Of a DNA stretch of 13,788 nucleotides, positions 1-7,217 are shown piece by piece; the stretch's first letter is position 1, and every line of letters starts with the position of its first letter. Both the position numbers and the translations under genes were made by a program. The stretch comes from Candidatus Kuenenia stuttgartensis (GTDB lineage Bacteria; Planctomycetota; UBA1135; UBA2386): assembly GCA_945861365.1 (NCBI GenBank), contig CAMAUH010000048.1, forward strand, positions 1 through 13,788, in the 5' to 3' direction. The notes under the pieces were generated by a model. That model was not told the DNA's origin, searched no databases, and saw nothing but the letters and a program-made list of their open reading frames with translations.

Positions 1-178
1 GCAACGCGCTCGACGGCGCCGACTCGACGGGCCCCAACACCAGCGTCGGCGCGTGGCCGGCGGCCAGAGCTGCCTCGGCAAGGGCGAACCCCATGCGGCC
101 CGAGCTGCCATTGCTCAGGAACCGTACGTCGTCGAGGTACTCGCGGGTCGGGCCCGCCGTGATCAGGATGGAGACCAT
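1..178 (-). CDS. coaB: Phosphopantothenate-cysteine ligase CoaB, N-terminal part (cut by window edge)
   Basis: This is the first 59 codons of a leftward gene that runs off the window. The protein begins MVSILITAGPTREYLDDVRF and continues through an LSNGSSGRMG motif. This is the nucleotide-binding start of the CoaB domain (the DNA/pantothenate metabolism flavoprotein C-terminal family), which joins cysteine to 4'-phosphopantothenate in coenzyme A synthesis in the cytoplasm. In the common bifunctional CoaBC a flavin-dependent decarboxylase (CoaC) domain comes first. Here the ATG sits immediately before the ligase domain, so the gene appears to encode a stand-alone CoaB, with CoaC expected elsewhere. 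The start is the ATG at 176-178. Upstream is G-rich but has no well-spaced Shine-Dalgarno site. It diverges from the export operon. The family call is firm; the stand-alone state rests on the start choice. Confidence 0.88.
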   Translation of the reverse strand, partial: MVSILITAGPTREYLDDVRFLSNGSSGRMGFALAEAALAAGHAPTLVLGPVESAPSSAL

Positions 179-332
179 GCCCCCGCACGCGGCGAAAGCC
201 GCAAAACCGCCAGCCGTCCTATGCTAGTAACACGCGTTGCCCGGGGGAGAAAAAACATCGCGCGGCCCCTAGAGACTCTGCCCCGCGACTCCTTTCCACG
301 CGCCGCCGCGCGCGCCGCCCGCCCCCCTTCGC
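179..332. promoter_or_regulatory. Divergent intergenic region between coaB and the export operon
   Basis: These 154 bases separate two divergent genes, so promoters for both should lie here. The only relatively AT-rich stretch is about 203-260, with TATGCT at 220-225 on the plus strand, its reverse TAGCAT at 221-226 for the leftward gene, and an A-run near 250-256. I cannot pair any of these with a convincing -35 box, so no exact promoter is assigned. A small hairpin (GCGGC-GAAA-GCCGC, 189-202) lies in the coaB leader. The stretch from 270 to 332 is C-rich and shows no Shine-Dalgarno site before the GTG at 333. Confidence 0.3.
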
Positions 333-1946
333 GTGACGACCACCCGCTCCATCCCGGTTCTGCTCGGCCTCGGCATCCTGGCCGCCTGCTACTCCCCGAA
401 GACCAGCAAGGAGTCGGCCGACACCGATGTCTATCGCATCCTCGAGAGTTCGTCGGCCCGCACGGTCGGCGAGCGCCGCAAGCTGGCGGTCGAGCGACCG
501 ATCGACACGCTGCGCAAGCGCCTGATCGCCAGCCCGACCCCCATCATGCTGACGCTGGTCGAGGTGCTCGACATCGCCGGGGAGAACAGCCGCGAGTTCC
601 AGACCCAGAAGGAGTCGCTGTTCACGGCGGCCCTGAACCTGACCAGGAACCAGAACGACTTCTCGTGGCGCTTCGGCGGCACCAGCGTCGACAACGTCAG
701 CGGCATCGGTGACGACAGCAGCAACTACCGCGTCGGCGAGGGCCTGAACGCGCAGGCCAACAGCACCGCCGGCACGCGCCTCGTCGCCAACTTCGTGCAG
801 ACGTTCCTGAAGTCGGTGATCCACGGCGGCAACTTCGACGGCGGCTCGATCCTGGACCTGACCCTGACGCAGCCGCTGCTGCGCGGCGCCGGCCGCCGCA
901 TCGCGCGGGAGCCGCTGACGCAGGCCGAGCGGGATGTCATCTACGCGATGCGGGCGTTCGAGCGTTTCCGTGCGCAGACCGCGGTCGACGTCACCAGCAC
1001 GTACTGGAACCTCGTGCGGCAGATGCGCGACCTCGACAACGTCGAACGGAACTACGTGAGCCTGCGCACGTCGCGCGAACTGATCGAGGAGCTCTACAAC
1101 GCCGGGCGCAAGACCATCAACGACCTCGGGCGCGCCAAGACGAGCGAGTACCAGGCCGACGCGCAGCGCGTCGTGGCCCGCAACCAGCTACAGAACGCCC
1201 TCGACCAGTTCAAACTGACCCTGGGCCTGCCCACCGCCGCCCAGCTGATGCTCGACCCGAGCGAGATGCAGAAGCTGATCGACGCGGGCGTCGAGGACCT
1301 GACCATCGCCGAGGCCGACGCCATCCATCTGTCGCTGCAGCGCCGCTACGACTTCCGCACCGCGCTCGACCAGGTCGAGGACGCCGGGCGCAGGGTGATC
1401 GTCGCCGAGGACGCGCTGAACATGCAGCTCGACCTGACCGCCGCGGTCTCGGTACCGGCGGAGGCCGGCAAGGGGCCGAATCTCGACTGGTCGAAGGTCA
1501 ATTGGTCCGCCGGCTTCAACCTCGATCTGGCGCTCAATCGCGTCCCGGCTCGCAACGCCCACCGAAGCTCGCTCATCACGTTCGATCGCGCCGTACGCAC
1601 GCGCGAGCAGAGCGAAGACCAGCTGACGGTCGGCGTGCGCACCGCGATGCGCAACATCAACGCACAGATCACCAACTTCCGGATCCAGTTGGAGTCCCTG
1701 CCGCTCGCCGAGCAGCGCGTCGAAGCCACCACCGACCTCTACGCAGCCGGCCGGGTGGCGGCACTCGACAAGCTCGACGCGCAGGCCGCCCTGCTGCAAG
1801 CCCAGCTCAGCCGCAACGCGGCGATCGTCAGCTATGCGCAGGCGCGCCTGCAGCTGATGAACAACCTGGAAGCGATCCAGCTCGAATCCCACGGGCTGCG
1901 CTACGACATGAACCTGTCGGTCCCGACACCGAAGACCGCCGAATGA
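333..1946 (+). CDS. TolC-like outer-membrane efflux factor (lipoprotein)
   Basis: This 537-residue protein belongs to the outer-membrane efflux (OEP/TolC) family, the trimeric duct through which tripartite pumps discharge. It starts with GTG at 333, the most upstream start in the open frame. That start is needed to keep the signal MTTTRSIPVLLGLGILAAC, whose LAAC lipobox predicts lipidation at Cys19. The body has the usual two similar halves of long alpha-helices: one opening near the segment LVEVLDIAGENSREF, the other containing an LIEELYNAGRKTINDLGRAK segment followed by a LGLP turn typical of OEP repeats. Length is close to the family norm. It leads an operon: its TGA overlaps the adaptor ATG by 4 bases. 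The adaptor and ABC genes downstream identify the pump as MacAB-like. Lipidation is known in OprM-type factors but not in E. coli TolC. The substrate cannot be inferred. Confidence 0.87.
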   Translation: MTTTRSIPVLLGLGILAACYSPKTSKESADTDVYRILESSSARTVGERRKLAVERPIDTLRKRLIASPTPIMLTLVEVLDIAGENSREFQTQKESLFTAALNLTRNQNDFSWRFGGTSVDNVSGIGDDSSNYRVGEGLNAQANSTAGTRLVANFVQTFLKSVIHGGNFDGGSILDLTLTQPLLRGAGRRIAREPLTQAERDVIYAMRAFERFRAQTAVDVTSTYWNLVRQMRDLDNVERNYVSLRTSRELIEELYNAGRKTINDLGRAKTSEYQADAQRVVARNQLQNALDQFKLTLGLPTAAQLMLDPSEMQKLIDAGVEDLTIAEADAIHLSLQRRYDFRTALDQVEDAGRRVIVAEDALNMQLDLTAAVSVPAEAGKGPNLDWSKVNWSAGFNLDLALNRVPARNAHRSSLITFDRAVRTREQSEDQLTVGVRTAMRNINAQITNFRIQLESLPLAEQRVEATTDLYAAGRVAALDKLDAQAALLQAQLSRNAAIVSYAQARLQLMNNLEAIQLESHGLRYDMNLSVPTPKTAE

Positions 1947-4153
1947 CCATGCACCGCCTCCCCCAAAACGTGTCACTCGTCGCGTTCGCCGCGTTGCTGG
2001 CTGCCTGCAGCAACGGCGAACAAGCCCAGCAGGTCATCGACGCGAACTCGTTCACCGTGCGCCGGGACGACCTGCCGATCACCGTGCGCGAGAACACAGA
2101 GCTGCAGGCGCTCCGCGAGACCATCGTGCGCTCCGAAGTCGAAGGCCAAGCGACCATCATCTTCATCGCGCCGGAAGGCACGCTGGTGAAGCAAGGCGAG
2201 AAGCTGGTGGAACTCGACGTCAGCGAACTGGTCGAGAAGCGGGCGACGCAGGCGATCTCGGTGGCCAAGGCCGATGCCGCGCTGACGCAGGCCAAGAAGG
2301 AAAAGGAGATCCTCGAGAAGGAGCTCCGCACGAAGACCAACACCGCGAAGACCAACCTCAACATCGCCGACATGGAGCTCGAGAAGCTGCTCGGCCGCAA
2401 GGCCGGCAGCGGCACCGAGGGCAAGAACGGCGACATGGTCAAGCGCCTGCAGGACCTGGTGACGAAGCCGGCAGCCGAGCCGCCGAGCGCCGCCCCGGTC
2501 GCCACCGACGGCACCGCGAAGGAACCGCCCGCGCCAGCCCTGCCCGAGGAAGTCGATGCCATCACCGCCGTCAACCCGGCGGCCTACGCGAGCCTGGTAG
2601 CCAGGGTCATCGGCCTGTTGGCGATCGACGATGACAGGGACGCGGCCCTGTTGCGCGACATGGGCGACATGGCCAACAAGATCCTGCAGCAGGTCGACAC
2701 GATCCGGTTGGCGATGGCCGACCTCAAGGTCAAGGAAGACACCTACGGCTACAGCCGCAAGCTGGCGTCGAGGGCGTTCATCACCCGCAACGAACTGGAG
2801 AAGGACCGCCTCGCCTACCAGTCGCAGAAGTCGAAGGTGTCGCTGGCCTGGAACGACCTCGACCTGCTGATCAACTACACGCTGCTGCGCGAGCGCTACA
2901 AGCTGACCCAGGACCGCGACAACGCGCTGCTCGAGGTCGAACGCGTGCAGGGCAGCAACGAAGCCGCGGTCATCAAGGCCGACAGTGACCTGGAGAGCCG
3001 CGAAGCCGAGTACAAGCTCGCCAAGGAGCGGCTCGACAACTTCGACCGCCAGATCAAGAGCGCGGTCATCACCGCACCGACGCCGGGCACCGTGGTCTAC
3101 GCGCGCATCGACCGCAACCGCGGCGGTGGCGAGGCCGTGCGCGAGGGCGTGCAGGTCCGCGACCGCCAGGAGATCATCATCCTGCCCGACACCACCAAGA
3201 TGCGCTGCGTCATCAAGGTGCAGGAAGCGCAGGTCGACAAGGTCATGCGCGGCCAGGCCGCGAGCGTCGTCGTCGAGGCGTTCCAGGGCGAGACGTTCAC
3301 CGGCCGCGTCACCAACGTGGCGCCGGTCGCCGACAGCAACAGCGGCTGGATGACCAGCGATCGCAAGGTCTACACCACCGTCGTCGAGCTCGACTCCGAC
3401 AACCCCGATGGCCGGCTGCGTTCGCGCATGGCGGCGAACGTCAACATCATGGTCGAAACCGTGAAGGACACGCTGCCGGTGCCGCTGCAGGCCGTCGCGC
3501 GCGACCGCATGGTCAACTACGTGTGGAAGCAGACGCCCGACGGCGCCAAGGCGACGCCGGTCAAGGCCGGCCGCCAGAACAGCGAGCGCGTCGAGATCCT
3601 CGAAGGGCTCGCCGCCGGCGACGTGATCTTCCTGAAGCCGCCGGCCGGCGTGCAGGTGCCGAAGTTCGAGCAGCCGGTCGCGCCGACCCCAGCACCGCTG
3701 AAGGAAGGTGCTGCGGCCCCGGCCGGCAACAGCGCACCGGCAGCGACGAACCCGGGCACTGGCCCGGGCGGCCCGACCGCGGGCGGCGAAGGTCGCGGCA
3801 ACCGCAACGGCCGCCAGGGCGGCGGGGCGATGCGCAAGAAGCTCGCCGAGATGACGCCGGAGGAACTGAGCGACTACACCGCTGGCCTCGACCGCATGAG
3901 CGGCATGGTCGACATGGCGCGCAACGGCCCCGGTGGCGAGGAAGCCGCGAAGGAGATGGAGACGGCGCTCTCGTCGCTGCGCAAGGCGCTCGACGCGAAG
4001 GACCTCGCGACCGCGCAGACGCACCAGGACAAGCTGCGCAATCTGATGCGCGCCAGCATGGGCAACCGCGGCGGCAACGGCGCTGGTGGCCCAGGCGCCG
4101 GCGGCCCTGGTGGTGGTGAAGGCCCCGGCCGCGCCGAGCGCGGCGGCAACTGA
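1943..4153 (+). CDS. HlyD/MacA-like periplasmic adaptor lipoprotein with long hairpin and C-terminal extension
   Basis: This 736-residue protein is the adaptor linking an ABC permease to the outer-membrane duct. The ATG at 1943 overlaps the previous stop (ATGA). The N-terminus MTMHRLPQNVSLVAFAALLA ends in a lipobox with Cys22. Two lipoyl/barrel-sandwich half-motifs lie at about 66-95 and 372-415. Between them runs an alpha-helical hairpin (about 96-371) broken by a Pro/Ala linker at about 175-203. A beta-barrel (about 420-505) and a membrane-proximal domain (about 508-575) follow. After that comes a Pro/Gly-rich linker, a charged helical segment (about 629-706, starting MRKKLAEMTPEELSDYTAGL) and a Gly-rich tail to the end. 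MacA/HlyD adaptors are commonly about 350-450 residues, so this one is much longer, through both the hairpin and the C-terminal addition. Its role as an ABC pump adaptor is well supported by its neighbours; the function of the extension is unknown. Confidence 0.85.
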   Translation: MTMHRLPQNVSLVAFAALLAACSNGEQAQQVIDANSFTVRRDDLPITVRENTELQALRETIVRSEVEGQATIIFIAPEGTLVKQGEKLVELDVSELVEKRATQAISVAKADAALTQAKKEKEILEKELRTKTNTAKTNLNIADMELEKLLGRKAGSGTEGKNGDMVKRLQDLVTKPAAEPPSAAPVATDGTAKEPPAPALPEEVDAITAVNPAAYASLVARVIGLLAIDDDRDAALLRDMGDMANKILQQVDTIRLAMADLKVKEDTYGYSRKLASRAFITRNELEKDRLAYQSQKSKVSLAWNDLDLLINYTLLRERYKLTQDRDNALLEVERVQGSNEAAVIKADSDLESREAEYKLAKERLDNFDRQIKSAVITAPTPGTVVYARIDRNRGGGEAVREGVQVRDRQEIIILPDTTKMRCVIKVQEAQVDKVMRGQAASVVVEAFQGETFTGRVTNVAPVADSNSGWMTSDRKVYTTVVELDSDNPDGRLRSRMAANVNIMVETVKDTLPVPLQAVARDRMVNYVWKQTPDGAKATPVKAGRQNSERVEILEGLAAGDVIFLKPPAGVQVPKFEQPVAPTPAPLKEGAAAPAGNSAPAATNPGTGPGGPTAGGEGRGNRNGRQGGGAMRKKLAEMTPEELSDYTAGLDRMSGMVDMARNGPGGEEAAKEMETALSSLRKALDAKDLATAQTHQDKLRNLMRASMGNRGGNGAGGPGAGGPGGGEGPGRAERGGN
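4060..4150 (+). repeat. Gly-rich low-complexity coding segment
   Basis: This GGC/GGT-rich stretch encodes the tail of the adaptor, with repeated GGxG-type units (for example GGPGAGGPGGG). It reads as a flexible tail. Such simple sequence is prone to length variation and may differ among relatives. It continues almost to the start of the ATPase gene. Confidence 0.6.
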
Positions 4154-4157
4154 GACG

Positions 4158-4907
4158 GTGGCGCCCGTGAGCACCGACGCGCTGCCGATCATCGCCGAGT
4201 TCGTCGACGTCCATCGCCACTACGTGATGGGCAAGGACAACGTCGTGCGCGCCCTGAACGGCGTCTCCATGCAGGTCAAGAAGGGCGACTACCTGGCGAT
4301 CATGGGCCGCTCCGGTTCGGGCAAGAGCACGATGCTGAACATCCTCGGCGCGCTCGACCGCCCCACCAGCGGTGAGTACCGCGTCGGTGGCCGCGACGTC
4401 AGCAAGCTCGACGACGACGACCTGTCCGACGTGCGCGGCCGCGAGATCGGCTTCATCTTCCAGTCGTTCAACCTGATCCCGCAGCTGACGGTGCTGGAGA
4501 ACCTCGAAGTGCCGCTCTTCTACCAAGGCCGCGTCGGGCCCGAATCGCGCAAGAAGGCCGAGTACCTCGCCGACCGCGTGGGCCTCGGCCGCCGGCTCGA
4601 GCACAAGCCGATGGAGCTCAGCGGTGGCCAGCAGCAGCGCGTCGCGATCGCACGCGCATTGATGAACGACCCGCTGTTCCTGCTCGCCGACGAAGCGACC
4701 GGCAACCTCGACAGCAACACCGAGAAGGAGATCCTCGACCTGTTCGACGACCTCCGGAAGGACGCCGTCACCATCGTCATCGTCACGCACAACCCGAAGG
4801 TCGCCGAGCGCGCCGACAACACGCTGTGGCTGCGCGACGGCAAGGTCGACCGCCTGGTCGACAACCGGCTCGCCAGCAGCGCCGCCGGCGACGGAGGCCA
4901 CCCGTGA
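4158..4907 (+). CDS. MacB/LolD-type ABC transporter ATPase
   Basis: This cytoplasmic ATPase (249 residues from GTG 4158) powers the export complex. All nucleotide-binding motifs are present: Walker A GRSGSGKS (about 50-57), Q-loop in IFQSFNLIPQ (about 100-109), signature LSGGQQQRVAIARAL (about 154-168), Walker B FLLADEATGNLDS (about 174-186) and the H-loop His of VTHNP (about 211). The Q-loop and signature sequences are typical of the MacB/LolD/FtsE subfamily. In E. coli MacB the ATPase is fused to the permease; here they are separate genes, as in LolCDE or YknYZ. The start is uncertain: GTG 4158 leaves a 4-base gap after the adaptor stop and GTG 4167 a 13-base gap. An ATG at 4086 would overlap the adaptor by 68 bases and add a low-complexity leader, so I reject it. 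The gene ends in a GTGA overlap with the permease. Confidence 0.93.
   Translation: MAPVSTDALPIIAEFVDVHRHYVMGKDNVVRALNGVSMQVKKGDYLAIMGRSGSGKSTMLNILGALDRPTSGEYRVGGRDVSKLDDDDLSDVRGREIGFIFQSFNLIPQLTVLENLEVPLFYQGRVGPESRKKAEYLADRVGLGRRLEHKPMELSGGQQQRVAIARALMNDPLFLLADEATGNLDSNTEKEILDLFDDLRKDAVTIVIVTHNPKVAERADNTLWLRDGKVDRLVDNRLASSAAGDGGHP
4893..4897 (+). promoter_or_regulatory. Shine-Dalgarno site deciding the permease start
   Basis: GGAGG lies 6 bases before the GTG at 4904. This fixes the permease start at the GTG that overlaps the ATPase stop, instead of an upstream in-frame ATG at 4826 that would add an Arg/Pro-rich leader. The site lies inside the end of the ATPase gene, so the two are probably translationally coupled. 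Confidence 0.75.
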
Positions 4908-6166
4908 TCGCCGACACGCTCCGCATGGTGCGGCTCGGCCTGAAGAGCCTGCTGCTGCACAAGCTGCGCAGCACGCTGACGACGGCCGGCATCCTGTTCG
5001 GCGTCGCGTCGGTGATCGCGATGCTGGCGGTCGGCGAAGGCGCTTCGGCGGAGACGCTGAAGCAATACCGCGACATGGGCGTCACCAACGTGCTGCTGCG
5101 CAGCAAGAAGCCCGAGGAGACGCAGCAGAGCTCCAGCAACAGCATGATGAGCATCCTGGGCTACGGGCTCTTCTACCAGGAGGCCGACCGCATCCAGAAC
5201 CTGCTGCCGTACGCCACCGTGGTGCGCACGCGCGAGTTCCAACGCGGGCTGGTGCACGGCGAGAACTGGGCCAGCACGATGATCGTCGGTACCGAGGTCC
5301 CGTTCCTGACGGTGACCAACATGCAGGTGCACGAGGGCCGCTGGCTGACCGAACTCGACCTGCAGCGCATGAGCAACGTCTGCGTGCTGGGCAGCAGCCT
5401 CGCCAGGGCGCTGTTCCCGCTGGAGAGCCCGATCGGCCAGACGGTGCTGGTCGGCATCGAGGACCGCTTCGAGATCGTCGGCATCCTCGAGTACCAGGGC
5501 CGCGCCGCGTCGCCGAACGGCACCACCCTCGACGAGTGCGCGTTCATCCCGCTGTCGTCGTCGCGCCGCCGCTTCGGCGACACGATCCGCAACCCGTCGA
5601 CCAACCGCTACGAGAACATCGAGCTGCACGAGATCAAGGTGAAGCTCGGCTCGATGGAAGAGGTCGAGGGCACCGCCGGCGTGCTCGAGCACATGATGCG
5701 GCCCGCGCACGCGAGCAAGAAGGACTACGAGATCACGGTGCCGCTCGAGCTGCTGCGCAAGGCCGAGGCGACGCAGCGCATGTTCAACCTGGTGCTCGCG
5801 GTGATCGCGTCGATCAGCCTGCTGGTCGGCGGCATCGGCATCATGAACGTGATGCTGGCGACGGTGACCGAGCGCACGCGCGAGATCGGCATCCGCCGAG
5901 CACTCGGCGCCAAGAAGAAGCACATCGTGCAGCAGTTCCTGGTCGAAGCCGGCGTGCTGTCGGCGCTCGGCGGTGTCGCCGGGGTCGGACTCGGCGTGCT
6001 GGTGCCGTTCGGCATCGAGAAGTGGTTCAACCAGCCGACGTCGATCCAACCACAGCACGTGCTGCTGGCGTTCGGCATCTCGGCGCTGGTCGGCGTCGTG
6101 TTCGGCATCTATCCGGCTTGGCGCGCGGCGAACATGGATCCGGTCGAGGCGCTGCGGCACGAGTGA
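4904..6166 (+). CDS. MacB/FtsX-type ABC transporter permease
   Basis: This 420-residue inner-membrane protein has the classic MacB permease plan: one N-terminal membrane helix (about 24-46, in the segment TTAGILFGVASVIAMLAVGE), a large extracytoplasmic MacB core domain (about 47-290), then three C-terminal helices (about 295-318, 347-371 and 384-405) forming the FtsX domain. Family hallmarks are GGIGIMNVMLATVTERTREI followed by GIRRALGAKKKHI, and the ending YPAWRAANMDPVEALR. MacB proteins work by mechanotransmission, with ATP hydrolysis in the cytoplasm moving the periplasmic domain to push substrate through the adaptor and duct. It is the last gene of the operon. Only 21 bases separate its stop from the converging HD-like gene, and I see no terminator hairpin with a T-run there. 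Substrates of this family include macrolides, peptides, siderophores and lipoproteins, and nothing here distinguishes them. Confidence 0.92.
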   Translation: MIADTLRMVRLGLKSLLLHKLRSTLTTAGILFGVASVIAMLAVGEGASAETLKQYRDMGVTNVLLRSKKPEETQQSSSNSMMSILGYGLFYQEADRIQNLLPYATVVRTREFQRGLVHGENWASTMIVGTEVPFLTVTNMQVHEGRWLTELDLQRMSNVCVLGSSLARALFPLESPIGQTVLVGIEDRFEIVGILEYQGRAASPNGTTLDECAFIPLSSSRRRFGDTIRNPSTNRYENIELHEIKVKLGSMEEVEGTAGVLEHMMRPAHASKKDYEITVPLELLRKAEATQRMFNLVLAVIASISLLVGGIGIMNVMLATVTERTREIGIRRALGAKKKHIVQQFLVEAGVLSALGGVAGVGLGVLVPFGIEKWFNQPTSIQPQHVLLAFGISALVGVVFGIYPAWRAANMDPVEALRHE

Positions 6167-6187
6167 GCCGCACCGCCAGCACGGCCG

Positions 6188-6835
6188 TCACACCAGCGGT
6201 TCCGGCAGCGCGCTGATCAACTCCAGCGGGAACGCCCCCGCCACGCTGGTTCCCGCCAGCGCCGCCGCCAGCGAGCCGGGGCCGGCGTGCTCCATCAGGC
6301 TCGCGCATTCCACCGCCATGCGGACCAGCGCCGGCAGGCCATAGCCGCGGCCCGCCGTCGCCAAGGCACCGTGGTCTTCCCGCCAACTGCGCGCAACCAG
6401 CGCGCAGCGCAGCCAGAAGTCGTCCGCCGGCCGATCGAGCAGCCACGCGAACGCCGCCGCCGCCGGCCGATCCGGTGCCAGCACGGCGCCGAGGTCGTGC
6501 AGCAACGCTGCCGCACCGACATCGGCCAGCTGCTCGTCGGGCCAGCCGATGCGCCGCGCCAACACGACGGCGAGCACCGCGACGACCGTGGACCGCTGCA
6601 GCAGGGCGGCATCGCGCTGCAGCAGCATCAGCGGCTCGAGGCCACCTGGCACCGCCAGCAGGCGATCGACGATCGCCGCCACCACCGCCTGCTTCGCGAC
6701 CGGATCGATGCCCGGCAGCGGCGGCAGGCCGGCGATCAGGCGATGCTGCACGAACACCGCACGCAGCGAACCGTCTTCGCCCCGGTCCGGCCATCGCGGC
6801 GGCGTGCCGGGCCCTGGCTCGGCGCGAGCGGTCAC
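6188..6835 (-). CDS. Degenerate HD / HD-GYP-like domain protein
   Basis: This 215-residue protein ends a leftward signalling cassette. A good Shine-Dalgarno site supports the GTG start at 6835, only 7 bases after the response regulator stop. The region from about 80 to 116 resembles the start of an HD-GYP domain: a helix with VVAVLAVVLARRIG, then DVGAAALLHDLG with the HD pair at His113-Asp114. However, the upstream His normally found at the start of that helix is replaced (LLQRSTVV), the usual Lys after HDxG is missing, and the HHE and GYP motifs are not intact; the nearest match is REDHG...GRGYGLPALVRM at about 152-173. HD-GYP enzymes degrade cyclic-di-GMP. This one lacks several metal ligands, so I infer a non-catalytic or altered binding or adaptor role. 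The first 60 residues are unrecognised. The family call is moderate. Confidence 0.55.
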   Translation of the reverse strand: MTARAEPGPGTPPRWPDRGEDGSLRAVFVQHRLIAGLPPLPGIDPVAKQAVVAAIVDRLLAVPGGLEPLMLLQRDAALLQRSTVVAVLAVVLARRIGWPDEQLADVGAAALLHDLGAVLAPDRPAAAAFAWLLDRPADDFWLRCALVARSWREDHGALATAGRGYGLPALVRMAVECASLMEHAGPGSLAAALAGTSVAGAFPLELISALPEPLV

Positions 6836-6840
6836 GGTCG

Positions 6841-6844
6841 CCTC
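6841..6844 (-). promoter_or_regulatory. Shine-Dalgarno site of the HD-like gene
   Basis: On the minus strand GAGG precedes the GTG at 6835 by 5 bases and overlaps the stop codon of the response regulator. This supports both the GTG start and translational coupling of the two genes. Confidence 0.6.
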
Positions 6845-7217
6845 AAGTCCGCTGGCCGCAGTGCTTCTCGACCAGTTCGATCAGTTCATCCGGCTCGAAC
6901 GGCTTGCGGAAGTAGTCCGCAGCCCCCATCTCCGAGCTCTTCTGGTGCCCGCGCGAATGCTCGCGCGCGGTGAAGATGACGACCGGGATGTTGGCGGTCG
7001 CGGCGTCGCGCTTGAGCCGTGTCAACGTCTCCCAGCCATCGATGCCGGGCATCATGATGTCGAGCAGGATCATGTCCGGCGCCGCGGTCTTGGCCTTGGC
7101 GATGCCGTCTTCCCCGTTGGTGGCGGACTCGACGCGGAATCCCGCGGCCTCGAGCACCATCTGTGTGGAGACGATGATCAGCTTCTCGTCTTCGATGATG
7201 AGGACGGTTCGGTGCAT
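6843..7217 (-). CDS. Single-domain response regulator (CheY-like receiver)
   Basis: This 124-residue protein is a complete receiver domain with no output domain. The acidic pair Glu9-Asp10 (IIEDE), phosphoacceptor Asp53 (LLDIMMPGIDG), switch Thr83 (VVIFTAREH) and Lys105 (YFRKPFEPDEL) are all present, so it should be phosphorylated, most simply by the kinase encoded just upstream. The ATG at 7217 lies 40 bases inside the end of the kinase gene and is preceded by AAAGG at 8 bases spacing. Lacking DNA-binding or enzyme domains, it must act by protein contact or as a phosphate relay. The degenerate HD-like protein encoded 7 bases downstream is a natural candidate partner, though that is inference. 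The call is firm. Confidence 0.95.
   Translation of the reverse strand: MHRTVLIIEDEKLIIVSTQMVLEAAGFRVESATNGEDGIAKAKTAAPDMILLDIMMPGIDGWETLTRLKRDAATANIPVVIFTAREHSRGHQKSSEMGAADYFRKPFEPDELIELVEKHCGQRT

Noticed and set aside
189..202. Hairpin GCGGC-GAAA-GCCGC near the coaB start as a terminator
   Set aside because: No T-run follows it on either strand in the needed direction, and no gene ends there; short GC stems are common in this sequence.
53..712. Rightward 219-codon frame over the coaB start and beginning of the efflux gene
   Set aside because: It is Arg/Pro-rich without motifs and conflicts with two recognisable genes.
4086..4157. Earlier ATG start for the ABC ATPase
   Set aside because: It would overlap the adaptor by 68 bases and add an Ala/Pro-rich leader not found in this ATPase family; GTG 4158 or 4167 is better.
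1973..4192. Open frame of 739 codons on the minus strand opposite the adaptor
   Set aside because: It is antisense to a well-supported adaptor with clear domains. Long reverse frames are expected in very GC-rich genes, and the translation is His/Arg/Val-rich without motifs.
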